Positions 7,350 through 13,905 of a stretch of DNA of 14,368 nt are shown here, piece after piece; the stretch's first letter is position 1, and each line of letters begins with the position of its first letter. A model generated the notes under the pieces. It had not been told where the DNA came from, made no database searches, and saw only the letters and a program-made list of their open reading frames with translations. A program made the position numbers and the translations under genes. Source of the DNA: Alistipes sp. CAG:514 (GTDB lineage: Bacteria; Bacteroidota; Bacteroidia; Bacteroidales; UBA932); contig HF986026.1 in the NCBI GenBank assembly GCA_000431015.1, positions 1 through 14,368 on the forward strand, given 5' to 3'.

Positions 7350-7380
7350 CAAAGATAGGTAAAAATCTTTAACCTCCAAA
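7350..7380 (-). promoter_or_regulatory. Promoter of tRNA-Glu
   Basis: The minus strand carries TTTG (7377-7380), a 19-nt spacer and TATCTTTG (7350-7357), a full match to the Bacteroidetes housekeeping promoter. Transcription should start near 7343, about 14 nt before the tRNA. Confidence 0.8.
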
Positions 7381-7456
7381 TTTTTTATGCAGAAAAATGC
7401 GCACGAATCATTAAAGTATAGGAGTCAGCCTTTCTTGACGAGCCAAAGTATTCCAG

Positions 7457-7490
7457 AAAAAAGAGGAATGACTTTTCGGCCATTCCTCTT
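7457..7490 (-). terminator. Intrinsic terminator of rpmE2
   Basis: A 10-bp stem is formed by AAGAGGAATG (7461-7470) and CATTCCTCTT (7481-7490); on the minus strand it is followed by T from the A run 7457-7462. It lies 27 bp after the L31 stop codon. Confidence 0.8.
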
Positions 7491-7517
7491 TCACTATCGT
7501 TTTCTCCGTGACAGAAA

Positions 7518-7769
7518 TTACTTCTGACGGCTCTTGTATCTCTGGTAGAATTTGTCGACGCGGCCGGCGGTGTCAACGAGCTTGACTTTACCGGTGTAGA
7601 ATGGGTGAGAGGTGTTCGAGATCTCGACCTTCACTACCGGGTACTCAACTCCGTCAACTACGAGAGTCTCTTTGGTCTCCGCGCATGAACGGGTGATGAA
7701 CACGGTGTCGTTCGACATATCCTTGAAAGCTACAAGGCGGTAGGTTTCGGGATGAAGTCCTTTTTTCAT
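7518..7769 (-). CDS. rpmE2: 50S ribosomal protein L31 type B
   Basis: The 83-residue protein is a ribosomal large-subunit component that bridges towards the small-subunit head. It is the type B (zinc-independent) form: the length is 80-90, and the CxxC zinc ligands of type A are missing, with a single Cys (C29) only. Diagnostic stretches are MKKGLHPETYRLVAFKD, ITRSCAET and SNTSHPFYTGKVKLVDTAGR, ending DKFYQRYK. It is a single-gene unit with a full promoter at 7813-7843, a leader of about 37 nt, and a terminator 27 bp after the stop. In bacteria with both forms the type B gene is often Zur-regulated, but no operator is evident here and many Bacteroidota use only this form. Confidence 0.96.
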   Translation of the reverse strand: MKKGLHPETYRLVAFKDMSNDTVFITRSCAETKETLVVDGVEYPVVKVEISNTSHPFYTGKVKLVDTAGRVDKFYQRYKSRQK

Positions 7770-7812
7770 TGCTTTATTGTTTTAAAAATTGTTTGTTCTT
7801 GTAAACAGACTG

Positions 7813-7843
7813 CAAATTTAGGAAAAACTTGTGGATTGACAAA
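7813..7843 (-). promoter_or_regulatory. Promoter of rpmE2
   Basis: The minus strand reads TTTG (7840-7843), a 19-nt spacer, then TAAATTTG (7813-7820). The start of transcription is predicted near 7806. Confidence 0.8.
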
Positions 7844-7868
7844 CATTTTTGACAATAAGTAAGCGTTT

Positions 7869-8028
7869 AGTAAGCGTTAAAAAATAAGTTGAACTAAATT
7901 TTGTGTCAGATTTATGAGGATAGATTTCTTTTGGAAGAAGGAGTGTGCCGGTGGCACATGACTGATGAGAAAAGAAATCTAGACCATAAAGATTCACAAA
8001 TTGTTCAACTTATTTTTTAATGATTACT
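7869..8028 (+). repeat. 160-bp palindromic interspersed element, copy A (MITE-like)
   Basis: Terminal inverted repeats of about 26 nt bound the element (7869-7894 and 8003-8028); the inner 18 nt, TTAAAAAATAAGTTGAAC, match perfectly and the outer 8 have two mismatches. Inside, AGATTTCTTTT (7922-7932) pairs perfectly with AAAAGAAATCT (7970-7980), and the apex is the hairpin TGTGCC-GGT-GGCACA. Purine-rich GGAAGAAGGAG and TGACTGATGAG flank the apex as an unpaired internal loop. The whole unit can fold as one long imperfect hairpin. An extra AGTAAGCGTT at 7858-7867 repeats the left end. No protein is encoded. Copy C (12393-12552) has exactly the same length. It sits between divergent rpmE2 and GH95. 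Confidence 0.85.
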
Positions 8029-8173
8029 TAAAATAAGTTGGTGAAGATTTGGCGGCATTTTTCCGGGTCAGTTGCCTTTTGGAAGAAGTAGTTGCCGGCG
8101 GCACATGACTGATGAGGAAAGACAGATAGACCGAAAAGACAATCAAAGATTATCAAGTATTATTTTAAGGACT
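8024..8173 (+). repeat. Palindromic interspersed element, copy B (diverged)
   Basis: This ~150-bp copy abuts copy A in the same orientation. The outer ends CTTAAAATAA and TTATTTTAAG pair (10 bp), and the right end in reverse reads AGTCCTTAAAATAATACTTG, like the family end. The core is nearly the same as in A and C: CTTTTGGAAGAAG, TGCCGGCGGCA, then TGACTGATGAG. The middle stem differs in sequence from A but can still pair in part (GGGTC/GACC, CCTTT/GGAAAG). The exact left border is unclear because it shares bases with the right end of copy A. Confidence 0.7.
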
Positions 8174-8176
8174 ACC

Positions 8177-8262
8177 AAATCAGCAATAAATCAGCAATAA
8201 ATCAGCAATAAATCAGCAATATGCAGCAACAAATCAGCAATATGCAGCAACAAGTCAGCAAT
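8177..8262. repeat. Short tandem repeats, 11 bp x4 then 21 bp x2
   Basis: AAATCAGCAAT is repeated four times without change (8177-8220). Then ATGCAGCAAC followed by an 11-mer occurs twice (8221-8241, 8242-8262), the last with one change to AAGTCAGCAAT. It lies 82 bp before the GH95 start codon and just upstream of its predicted -7 box, so copy number could alter spacing near the promoter. With copies A and B it fills the 575-bp space between rpmE2 and GH95; no gene is supported there. Confidence 0.9.
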
Positions 8263-8289
8263 AAACCCGCTGCTTTCATCATTATTCAC

Positions 8290-8297
8290 TATTTTTG
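8290..8297 (+). promoter_or_regulatory. Possible -7 element for GH95
   Basis: TATTTTTG fits TAnnTTTG and would give a leader of about 40 nt before the ATG at 8345. There is no TTTG at -33, so an activator may be needed or the site may be chance. Confidence 0.35.
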
Positions 8298-8344
8298 TCC
8301 CACCGACCATCCGGCGAAGCCGATGGCTAAAGACAATAAGAATT

Positions 8345-10804
8345 ATGAACAGGACGCTACTAACCACAGTATCATTGTTTTGGACGCTCCTTCCCCTTGC
8401 TGCTGGCAACGTGGGCGACGGAGGCAGAATCCGTCATGAAATACGTTTCGACACCCCTACCTCACTCAGGGAGCATCCGATTTGGACGGCTAAGGCCAAG
8501 GATAGCAAAATGATCTTCTCTGGCGGCTCCAAGGCCACCTCCGAGGATCCGGAATGGGAATCCCAGTCCTTGCCGCTTGGCAACGGAAGCATCGGCGCGA
8601 GTGTGCTGGGATCCATCCAGGCGGAGCGTATCACATTGAATGAGAAGAGCCTTTGGCGTGGCGGCCCGGGCACATCCGGCGGAGCTGCCCACTACTGGGA
8701 CGCCAACAGAGAGGCCGCGAAATACCTTCCGGAGATCCGCCAGGCATTTGTGGACGGCAATCCGGACAAGGCGGCGGAGCTGACCAAGCGCAATTTCACC
8801 GGCAAGGTGGCCTACTCGGCAGCGAAGGAAAAGGAGTACCGCTTCGGGAATTTCACCACCGCCGGAGAGCTGAAGGTCTGGACAGGCGTAGACTCATCGT
8901 CAGTCACTGACTATCACCGTGTTCTCTCACTAGACGAGGGCATGGCGAGGGTGACTTTCACCAGCGGCGGAGTCAATTATGTCAGGGAATATTTCATCTC
9001 CTATCCGGCTAACGTGATGGTTATGCGCTTCCGTGCCGACCGTCCCGGAATGCAGAACCTCAGGTTGGAATATTCATCGAACCCAGCCGCCAACGGCGGT
9101 GTCGCCCTTGACGGAAAGGACGGGTTGGTATATTCAGGAGCCTTGAAGAACAACGTGATGGAGTTTGCCGTGCGCATCAGGATGGCGGCGGACGGCGGCA
9201 AGACTTCCAACAAGAATGGCGTTTTGGAGGCTTCCGGCGCCGACGAGGTCGTGTTCTATCTTTCCGCCGACACTGACTACAAGGCGAATTTCTCGCCAGA
9301 CTTCACGGATCCGAAGACCTATGTCGGGGTGAATCCGCTGGAGACGACCGGGAAGTGGGTGAAGACCGCCGCCTCGAAGGGGTACGCCGCCCTGCTGAGG
9401 GAGCACACCGCCGACTACACCTCGCTCTTCGGAAGGGTCAACCTGTCCTTGGCGGGCGACCAGGCTTCCGCGGACCTGCCTACTCCGGAGCGCCTGGAGC
9501 GCTATCGCTCAGGGGCTTCCGACCCCGGTCTGGAGGAGCTTTTCTTCCAGTTCGGGCGCTATTTGCTGATCGCCTCGTCGCGCGGAGGCAACCTCCCGGC
9601 GAACCTTCAGGGAATATGGCACAACAACGTCGACGGTCCGTGGCGCGTGGACTACCACAACAACATCAACGTCCAGATGAACTACTGGCCGGCCTGTCCG
9701 ACCAACCTCCCGGAGTGCGTCGAACCTTTTATTGACTATGTCCGCGCGCTCGTGAAGCCTGGCGAGAGGGTGGCCCGCTCGTACTACAACGCGCGAGGCT
9801 GGACGGCATCGATCTCCGGCAATCCTTTCGGTTTCGCCTCGCCTCTGAACGACGAGAGCATGACCTGGAACCTCTGCCCGATGGTCGGGCCTTGGCTCGC
9901 CACCCATCTTTGGGACTACTACGACTACACCCGCGACACGACTTTCCTGCGAGAGATCGGCTACGATGTCCTCCGCTCAAGCGCCCGATTCACCGTCGAC
10001 CATCTTTGGAAGCGTCCGGACGGCACCTACACCGCCACCCCTTCGACATCCCCGGAACATGGGCCGATAGACGAGGGAGCCACATTCTCCCATGCCGTGG
10101 CGAGGGAAATACTGCTTGATGCGGCAGCGGCGGCGGAACTTCTTGGACTTGATGAGCAGGAGCGCCAGGAATGGCTCCACGTGGAGAGCCATCTGCCTCC
10201 GTATAGGATTGGCCGTTTCGGTCAGATCATGGAATGGTCCCGCGACATCGATGACCCTAAGGACAGCCACCGCCATGTCAACCATCTTTTCGGACTTCAT
10301 CCGGGACACACAATGTCTCCCGTGACGACACCTGAACTCGCCGAGGCCGCCCGCGTGACGCTGGATCACCGAGGAGACGGGGCAACCGGTTGGAGCATGG
10401 GGTGGAAACTGAACCAGTGGGCGCGCCTGCTTGACGGCGACAGAGCCTACACCCTGTACAGGAACCTTCTGACCAACGGCACGTTGGACAATCTTTGGGA
10501 CACCCATCCGCCTTTCCAGATCGACGGCAACTTCGGCGGGACCGCAGGAATAGCGGAGATGCTCCTCCAGAGTCACATGGGATTCATCCACCTGCTTCCA
10601 GCCCTCCCTTCGGCATGGGCTGACGGCAGCGTGGCCGGACTGCTGGCCCGGGGCGGCTTCGAGGTTGACATGGAATGGTCCGGCGGCAAACTGAGGAAGG
10701 CGGTGATACACTCCCGCCTCGGAGGGCCTTGCTCCCTGCGCTACGGCAGGACAACCCTCGACATCGACACGAAGCCGGGTATGGCCTACCATGTCACTTT
10801 CTGA
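8345..10804 (+). CDS. GH95 family alpha-L-fucosidase (or alpha-L-galactosidase), secreted
   Basis: This 819-residue glycoside hydrolase has the normal GH95 length. Family enzymes remove terminal alpha-1,2-linked L-fucose, some alpha-L-galactose, by inversion. A signal peptide is visible (MNRT then a hydrophobic run to about residue 20, LAAG) without a lipobox, so periplasmic or exported. The N-terminal beta domain begins near WESQSLPLGNGSIGASVLG (71-89), with LNEKSLWRGGPG (98-109). The (alpha/alpha)6 catalytic domain has NNINVQMNYWP (439-449), whose N440 and N442 match the two Asn that activate water in B. bifidum AfcA. SPEHG with E571 is the likely general acid, and FQIDGNFGGTAGIAEM (724-739) is another hallmark. 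No SusC/SusD, regulator or other hydrolase is adjacent, so it appears solitary. Fucose versus galactose preference cannot be read from this sequence alone. Confidence 0.92.
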   Translation: MNRTLLTTVSLFWTLLPLAAGNVGDGGRIRHEIRFDTPTSLREHPIWTAKAKDSKMIFSGGSKATSEDPEWESQSLPLGNGSIGASVLGSIQAERITLNEKSLWRGGPGTSGGAAHYWDANREAAKYLPEIRQAFVDGNPDKAAELTKRNFTGKVAYSAAKEKEYRFGNFTTAGELKVWTGVDSSSVTDYHRVLSLDEGMARVTFTSGGVNYVREYFISYPANVMVMRFRADRPGMQNLRLEYSSNPAANGGVALDGKDGLVYSGALKNNVMEFAVRIRMAADGGKTSNKNGVLEASGADEVVFYLSADTDYKANFSPDFTDPKTYVGVNPLETTGKWVKTAASKGYAALLREHTADYTSLFGRVNLSLAGDQASADLPTPERLERYRSGASDPGLEELFFQFGRYLLIASSRGGNLPANLQGIWHNNVDGPWRVDYHNNINVQMNYWPACPTNLPECVEPFIDYVRALVKPGERVARSYYNARGWTASISGNPFGFASPLNDESMTWNLCPMVGPWLATHLWDYYDYTRDTTFLREIGYDVLRSSARFTVDHLWKRPDGTYTATPSTSPEHGPIDEGATFSHAVAREILLDAAAAAELLGLDEQERQEWLHVESHLPPYRIGRFGQIMEWSRDIDDPKDSHRHVNHLFGLHPGHTMSPVTTPELAEAARVTLDHRGDGATGWSMGWKLNQWARLLDGDRAYTLYRNLLTNGTLDNLWDTHPPFQIDGNFGGTAGIAEMLLQSHMGFIHLLPALPSAWADGSVAGLLARGGFEVDMEWSGGKLRKAVIHSRLGGPCSLRYGRTTLDIDTKPGMAYHVTF

Positions 10805-10859
10805 ATATGACGGATCGGGGATCAGGGGTCTGAATATGATGGATAGGAGATCAGGAGAA
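10802..10859. repeat. Imperfect 29-bp tandem duplication at the GH95 stop codon
   Basis: TGAATATGACGGATCGGGG... (10802-10830) and TGAATATGATGGATAGGAG... (10831-10859) are 29-bp copies with about six differences. The first TGA is the GH95 stop codon. Its role is unknown; it separates the gene from the structured block at 10866. Confidence 0.7.
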
Positions 10860-10865
10860 TGAAAA

Positions 10866-11170
10866 GTAAACCCGTCCGGCAGGGTTCCTGACTACCTGCA
10901 AATAGCGGCTCCGGCACATTGTTCAGTCACATCCAGGACGGTTAGCTACTCCATCCCTTGGCGGATGGGAGGGGTGATTACCTCCAGCCGGATACAGCCA
11001 TCAGACCATGGAAACCGATTTGTCCGGTTCTTACGAGGCTCGGGGTTGACCAACCCCGGCTTGTTTAACCTTATGTTTCCGGAGCTTTCTAACTGGGCGG
11101 CCGGCTTTTCAGACGACGCGCGCAAGCCTTAGGGGCTGGCTACCCCTTGTTCAGCCACGGACGGGTTTAC
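10866..11170 (-). ncRNA. Candidate ~305-nt structured RNA closed by a 12-bp terminal stem
   Basis: GTAAACCCGTCC (10866-10877) and GGACGGGTTTAC (11159-11170) are perfect inverted complements 281 bp apart. Between them lies GC-rich sequence without any open frame but with many local helices: GCAGG/CCTGC (10879-10883 with 10895-10899), CCATCC/GGATGG (10951-10956 with 10963-10968), AACCG/CGGTT (11013-11017 with 11025-11029), CGGGGTT/AACCCCG with a GACC loop (11041-11058), GGCTT/AAGCC (11103-11107 with 11124-11128) and AGGGG/CCCCT (11131-11135 with 11143-11147). A TATCTTTG box lies just upstream on the minus strand, and TTTT follows the closing stem on that strand, so minus is preferred. I compared by eye with RNase P RNA, tmRNA, SRP RNA, 6S RNA, cobalamin riboswitch and group I/II introns and found no convincing core. 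It could also be a non-coding element with 12-bp inverted ends. Confidence 0.55.
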
Positions 11171-11197
11171 AGCTTTCAAAAGATCTTCTCCTTGACG

Positions 11198-11205
11198 CAA
11201 AGATA
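11198..11205 (-). promoter_or_regulatory. Putative -7 element for the structured RNA
   Basis: The minus strand reads TATCTTTG, the same box as at tRNA-Glu and the DUF349 operon. The predicted start is near 11191, about 20 nt before the 12-bp closing stem. No TTTG is present at the usual -33 position. Confidence 0.45.
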
Positions 11206-11308
11206 ATAAACTTTATGGTATATCGCCGATTTTTTCTAAATTTACGGAGACTATCATCTTGTTTTGATGGAGATTGCCATCGGAACAGACTTTAAACCGC
11301 TTGATTTT

Positions 11309-12397
11309 ATGGAAACACATGTTGTGATTATGGCCGGAGGGATCGGCAGCCGTCTGTGGCCGGTCAGCACACCGGAAAGGCCTAAGCAGTTCATGGATCT
11401 GCTTGGAATAGGTAAGACGATGATACAGTTGACCTTCAATAGGTTCACGCCGGTGTGCGATCCGGCGAACTTCTGGGTTGTCACCTCGGAGGACTACGTC
11501 AGAATCGTGAGGGAGCAGTTGCCGTTGGTCCCGCAGAGCCACATCCTTGCCGAGCCGGAGCCTCGTAACACGGCTCCCTGCATCGCCTACGCCTGTTGGA
11601 AGATCGCGTCTGTCTGCCCGGAGGCCAATGTTGTGGTGACACCGGCGGACGCGCTTATCATGAATGAGCAGCGATTCTCCAATATTGTACGCAAGGCGTT
11701 GAATTTCACTGCAGAAGGGAACCGCATAGTGACGGTAGGGATCGAGCCGACTCGTCCGGAGACCGGCTACGGCTACATATTCGCAGAAGAGAATCGTCCC
11801 GAGGAGATTGTCAAGGTGCGTGAGTTCAAGGAGAAGCCTGACCTCGCAACCGCCAAGGAATATCTTGCCGCCGGCACCTATTTCTGGAACGCCGGCATAT
11901 TCATCTGGAGTGTCGCGACCATCGTGTCTCAGCTTCGCTCCCATGCGCCTCAGATCGCAGGGGTCATGGACAGGATCGCCGCGTCCTTCGGGACTTGCGA
12001 TGAGGGAGAGACTGTCAGGGAACTGTTCCCGACCTGCGAGAAAATCTCCATCGACTATGCCGTGATGGAGAAGTCGGATGACATCTATGTCATTGAAGGA
12101 GACCTTGATTGGTCTGACCTTGGCAGTTTCAGTTCCGTCAAGGCACATATTCCTTCATCATCAGACGATCCTGTTCCGGACGGATGCCAGGAAGACGGCT
12201 CCAGCGGGGACAACAAGGTGATCGGCAAGGACGTGCGGCTTTTCGGCTGCAAGGGTTGCATTGTCCATGCCGACGGGACCGACAGGGTCGTGGTGAAGGG
12301 ATTGGAGGACTATGTCGTGGCCGTCAAGGATGGCAATGTGCTTATCTGCCCACTCGCTGACGAGCAGAGGATCAAGGAATATTCCGCCCCTAAGTAA
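11309..12397 (+). CDS. manC: Mannose-1-phosphate guanylyltransferase
   Basis: The enzyme makes GDP-mannose from mannose-1-phosphate and GTP in the cytoplasm, feeding mannosylation and GDP-fucose synthesis. With the start at 11309 it has 362 residues. The nucleotidyltransferase signature GGIGSRLWP is at 10-18, followed by PERPKQF. EPRNTAPC (84-91), TGYGYI (152-157), FKEKP (173-177), NAGIF (194-198), SIDYAVMEK (247-255) and DLDWSDLGSF (265-274) are all in place. It is the short, single-domain type without the C-terminal isomerase half of bifunctional ManC/AlgA. An upstream ATG at 11267 (and TTG at 11264) would add 14-15 residues that do not look like the family; I chose 11309 because homologs start a few residues before the VVIMAGG motif. 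Its stop codon lies within copy C of the palindromic element. Confidence 0.93.
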   Translation: METHVVIMAGGIGSRLWPVSTPERPKQFMDLLGIGKTMIQLTFNRFTPVCDPANFWVVTSEDYVRIVREQLPLVPQSHILAEPEPRNTAPCIAYACWKIASVCPEANVVVTPADALIMNEQRFSNIVRKALNFTAEGNRIVTVGIEPTRPETGYGYIFAEENRPEEIVKVREFKEKPDLATAKEYLAAGTYFWNAGIFIWSVATIVSQLRSHAPQIAGVMDRIAASFGTCDEGETVRELFPTCEKISIDYAVMEKSDDIYVIEGDLDWSDLGSFSSVKAHIPSSSDDPVPDGCQEDGSSGDNKVIGKDVRLFGCKGCIVHADGTDRVVVKGLEDYVVAVKDGNVLICPLADEQRIKEYSAPK

Positions 12398-12552
12398 TCA
12401 TTAAAAAATAACTTGAACCATTTGTATATCTTTATGGTCTATATTTCTTTTCTCATCATTCATGTGCCACCGGCAAGCTCCTTCTTCCAAAAGAAATCTA
12501 TCCTCATAAATCTGACACAGAATTTAGTTCAACTTATTTTTTAACGCTTACT
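12393..12552 (-). repeat. 160-bp palindromic interspersed element, copy C (inverted)
   Basis: This copy is exactly 160 bp, as is copy A, but its core reads on the minus strand. Its terminal inverted repeats are 12393-12418 and 12527-12552; GTTCAACTTATTTTTTAA is identical to the family end, and the other arm has one further change (AACTTGAAC). The core reads CTTTTGGAAGAAGGAG, CTTGCCGGTGGCACA, TGAATGATGAG. The element begins before the manC stop codon: the TAA at 12395-12397 is part of its AGTAATCATT end. It separates manC from the glycosyltransferase gene, whose ATG follows 10 bp after the element. Confidence 0.85.
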
Positions 12553-12562
12553 AAGTAAAGCT

Positions 12563-13816
12563 ATGAGATATGTATTCATTGTCCAGGGAGAAGGAAGAGG
12601 TCATCTGACCCAGGCCATTTCTATGGAACGGCTTCTGCGCGAGAGCGGCCATGAGGTGGCGGCGGTGCTGGTGGGGAAGAGTCCCGCCCGGAAGCTGCCG
12701 GCATTTTTCGCCGGGACGATCAAGGCTCCTGTAGAAATGTTCGAGAGCTTCAACTTCGTCCCTTCGGCGTCGAACCGCAAGGCCAGCTCGCTGAAGACCG
12801 GACTCTACAACATCCTCCACATGGCGGGTTTCATCCCATCAATCCGGTTTATCTCACGAAGGCTGAAGGAGATACGTCCTGATGTGGTGGTCAATTTCTA
12901 CGACATACTCGGCACGATGGGCTACAGACTCAGCGGTCTGAAAGCGCCTATGGTGTGCCTTGGACACCAGTTTCTCTTCCTGCACAAGGACTTCAGGTTC
13001 CCCCGCACCGGCTACTCGGGACATTATGCTTTGAATATGTTCACGCGGATGGTCGCCTGGGGATCGGCCAAGATCCTGGCCCTGAGTTTCAGACCAATGC
13101 CAGATGACCAGAAGCGCAGGATCAAGGTTGTGCCGCCGCTTCTGCGTCCTGCCGTCCTTGATCTGCGGCCGGCCTCCGGTGCGGATGACCCGGCCGTGCG
13201 GGACGGCGGGTATATTCATGGCTACATGCTGAACGCCGGATTCTCGCAGGATGTCCTGGAATGGCATGCCGCCCATCCCGAGGTGCCGCTGCGCTTTTTC
13301 TGGGACAGGGCGGACGAGGCTCCTGTCAAAGTGGTCGATGAGACTCTGTCCTTCTACTATCTGAACGACGAGGAGTTCCTGCGCCAGATGGCCGGTTGCC
13401 ACGCCTACGCCTCGACCGCCGGCTTCGAGTCTGTCTGCGAAGCCATGTATCTGGGCAAGCCTTTGCTGATGGTGCCGTCGCACATCGAGCAGAAATGCAA
13501 CGCCTACGACGCCACGGAAGGATGTCGCATGGCCTCCGGTGGGGACAGTGTTCCTAGTGGAGGGAGTGAGGCTTCCGGTGGGGATAAGGCTCCTGGAGGA
13601 GGGGGCGAGGCTCCTTGTGGAGGGGACGAGGCTTCCGGTGGGGATAAGGCTTCTGGAAGAGAGGGCGAGGCTCCTTGTCCGGCAGTGGCTTCCGACAGAT
13701 TCGACCTTGACCTGCTGTTGCACTTCGCTGATAATGAGTTTGTAGCGGATAAATCCTTCCCGGACTGGGCAAGATCTGCCGATTCCGTGTTCCTGAAAGA
13801 GTTGACTTTTTCTTAA
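12563..13816 (+). CDS. GT-B fold glycosyltransferase (Glyco_trans_1_3-like) with internal repeat insertion
   Basis: A 417-residue cytoplasmic or membrane-associated glycosyltransferase. The N-terminal MRYVFIVQGEGRGHLTQAI (1-19) and VGKS match the family of UDP-sugar-type GT-B enzymes common in Bacteroidota (Pfam Glyco_trans_1_3). The donor-binding half shows STAGFESVCEAMYLGKPLLM (284-303), then HIEQKCNA with Q310. There is no signal peptide. Between this motif and the C-terminal helix region (RFDLDLLLHF, from 379), residues about 323-377 are a Gly/Ala/Glu/Ser-rich low-complexity block with two 20-residue repeats; homologs as I know them have a short link here. The gene lies 165 bp after manC, in the same direction, with element C between, so co-transcription is possible. 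The acceptor and sugar donor are unknown. Confidence 0.85.
   Translation: MRYVFIVQGEGRGHLTQAISMERLLRESGHEVAAVLVGKSPARKLPAFFAGTIKAPVEMFESFNFVPSASNRKASSLKTGLYNILHMAGFIPSIRFISRRLKEIRPDVVVNFYDILGTMGYRLSGLKAPMVCLGHQFLFLHKDFRFPRTGYSGHYALNMFTRMVAWGSAKILALSFRPMPDDQKRRIKVVPPLLRPAVLDLRPASGADDPAVRDGGYIHGYMLNAGFSQDVLEWHAAHPEVPLRFFWDRADEAPVKVVDETLSFYYLNDEEFLRQMAGCHAYASTAGFESVCEAMYLGKPLLMVPSHIEQKCNAYDATEGCRMASGGDSVPSGGSEASGGDKAPGGGGEAPCGGDEASGGDKASGREGEAPCPAVASDRFDLDLLLHFADNEFVADKSFPDWARSADSVFLKELTFS
13531..13680. repeat. In-frame 60-bp tandem repeat (VNTR-like) inside the glycosyltransferase
   Basis: 13561-13620 and 13621-13680 are 60-bp copies with few differences (both contain GAGGCTTCCGGTGGGGATAA), and 13531-13560 is a diverged partial unit. 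The period is a multiple of three, so the reading frame stays open: the protein has EASGGDKAPGGGGEAPCGGD then EASGGDKASGREGEAPCPAV. Confidence 0.9.
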
Positions 13817-13832
13817 AATTTTCCCGGAAATA

Positions 13833-13864
13833 TTTGGAGAAGTCATCGGAATGCTATACCTTTG
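13833..13864 (+). promoter_or_regulatory. Promoter of the tRNA-Lys pair
   Basis: TTTG (13833-13836), a 20-nt spacer and TACCTTTG (13857-13864) fit the Bacteroidetes promoter. The start is predicted near 13871, about 35 nt before the first tRNA. Confidence 0.7.
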
Positions 13865-13905
13865 CAATCCCAATCAGGAAGACCACTTCCTGAAAAGGTT
13901 GGAAA

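Noticed and set aside
7960..7985. CTGATGAG...GAAA in copies A and B resembles the hammerhead ribozyme core
   Set aside because: There is no stem II between CTGATGA and GAAA, no matching cleavage-site strand was found, and copy C has ATGATGAG, which would destroy the core.
8221..8439. 72-codon plus-strand frame starting in the satellite (MQQQISN...)
   Set aside because: It starts in the tandem repeat, overlaps the GH95 signal peptide in another frame and has no recognisable protein features.
10866..10900. Cobalamin riboswitch-like AGTCAGGAACCCTGCC on the minus strand
   Set aside because: Only this short 3'-end-like string matches; the conserved riboswitch core and B12 box are not found.
11237..11244. 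TAAATTTA as a promoter box for manC
   Set aside because: It lacks the final G of TAnnTTTG and has no TTTG at -33; too weak to list.
11264..11308. Upstream TTG/ATG starts for manC
   Set aside because: The extra 14-15 residues do not resemble the family N-terminus, which begins just before the nucleotide-binding motif; the ATG at 11309 fits better, though this is not certain.
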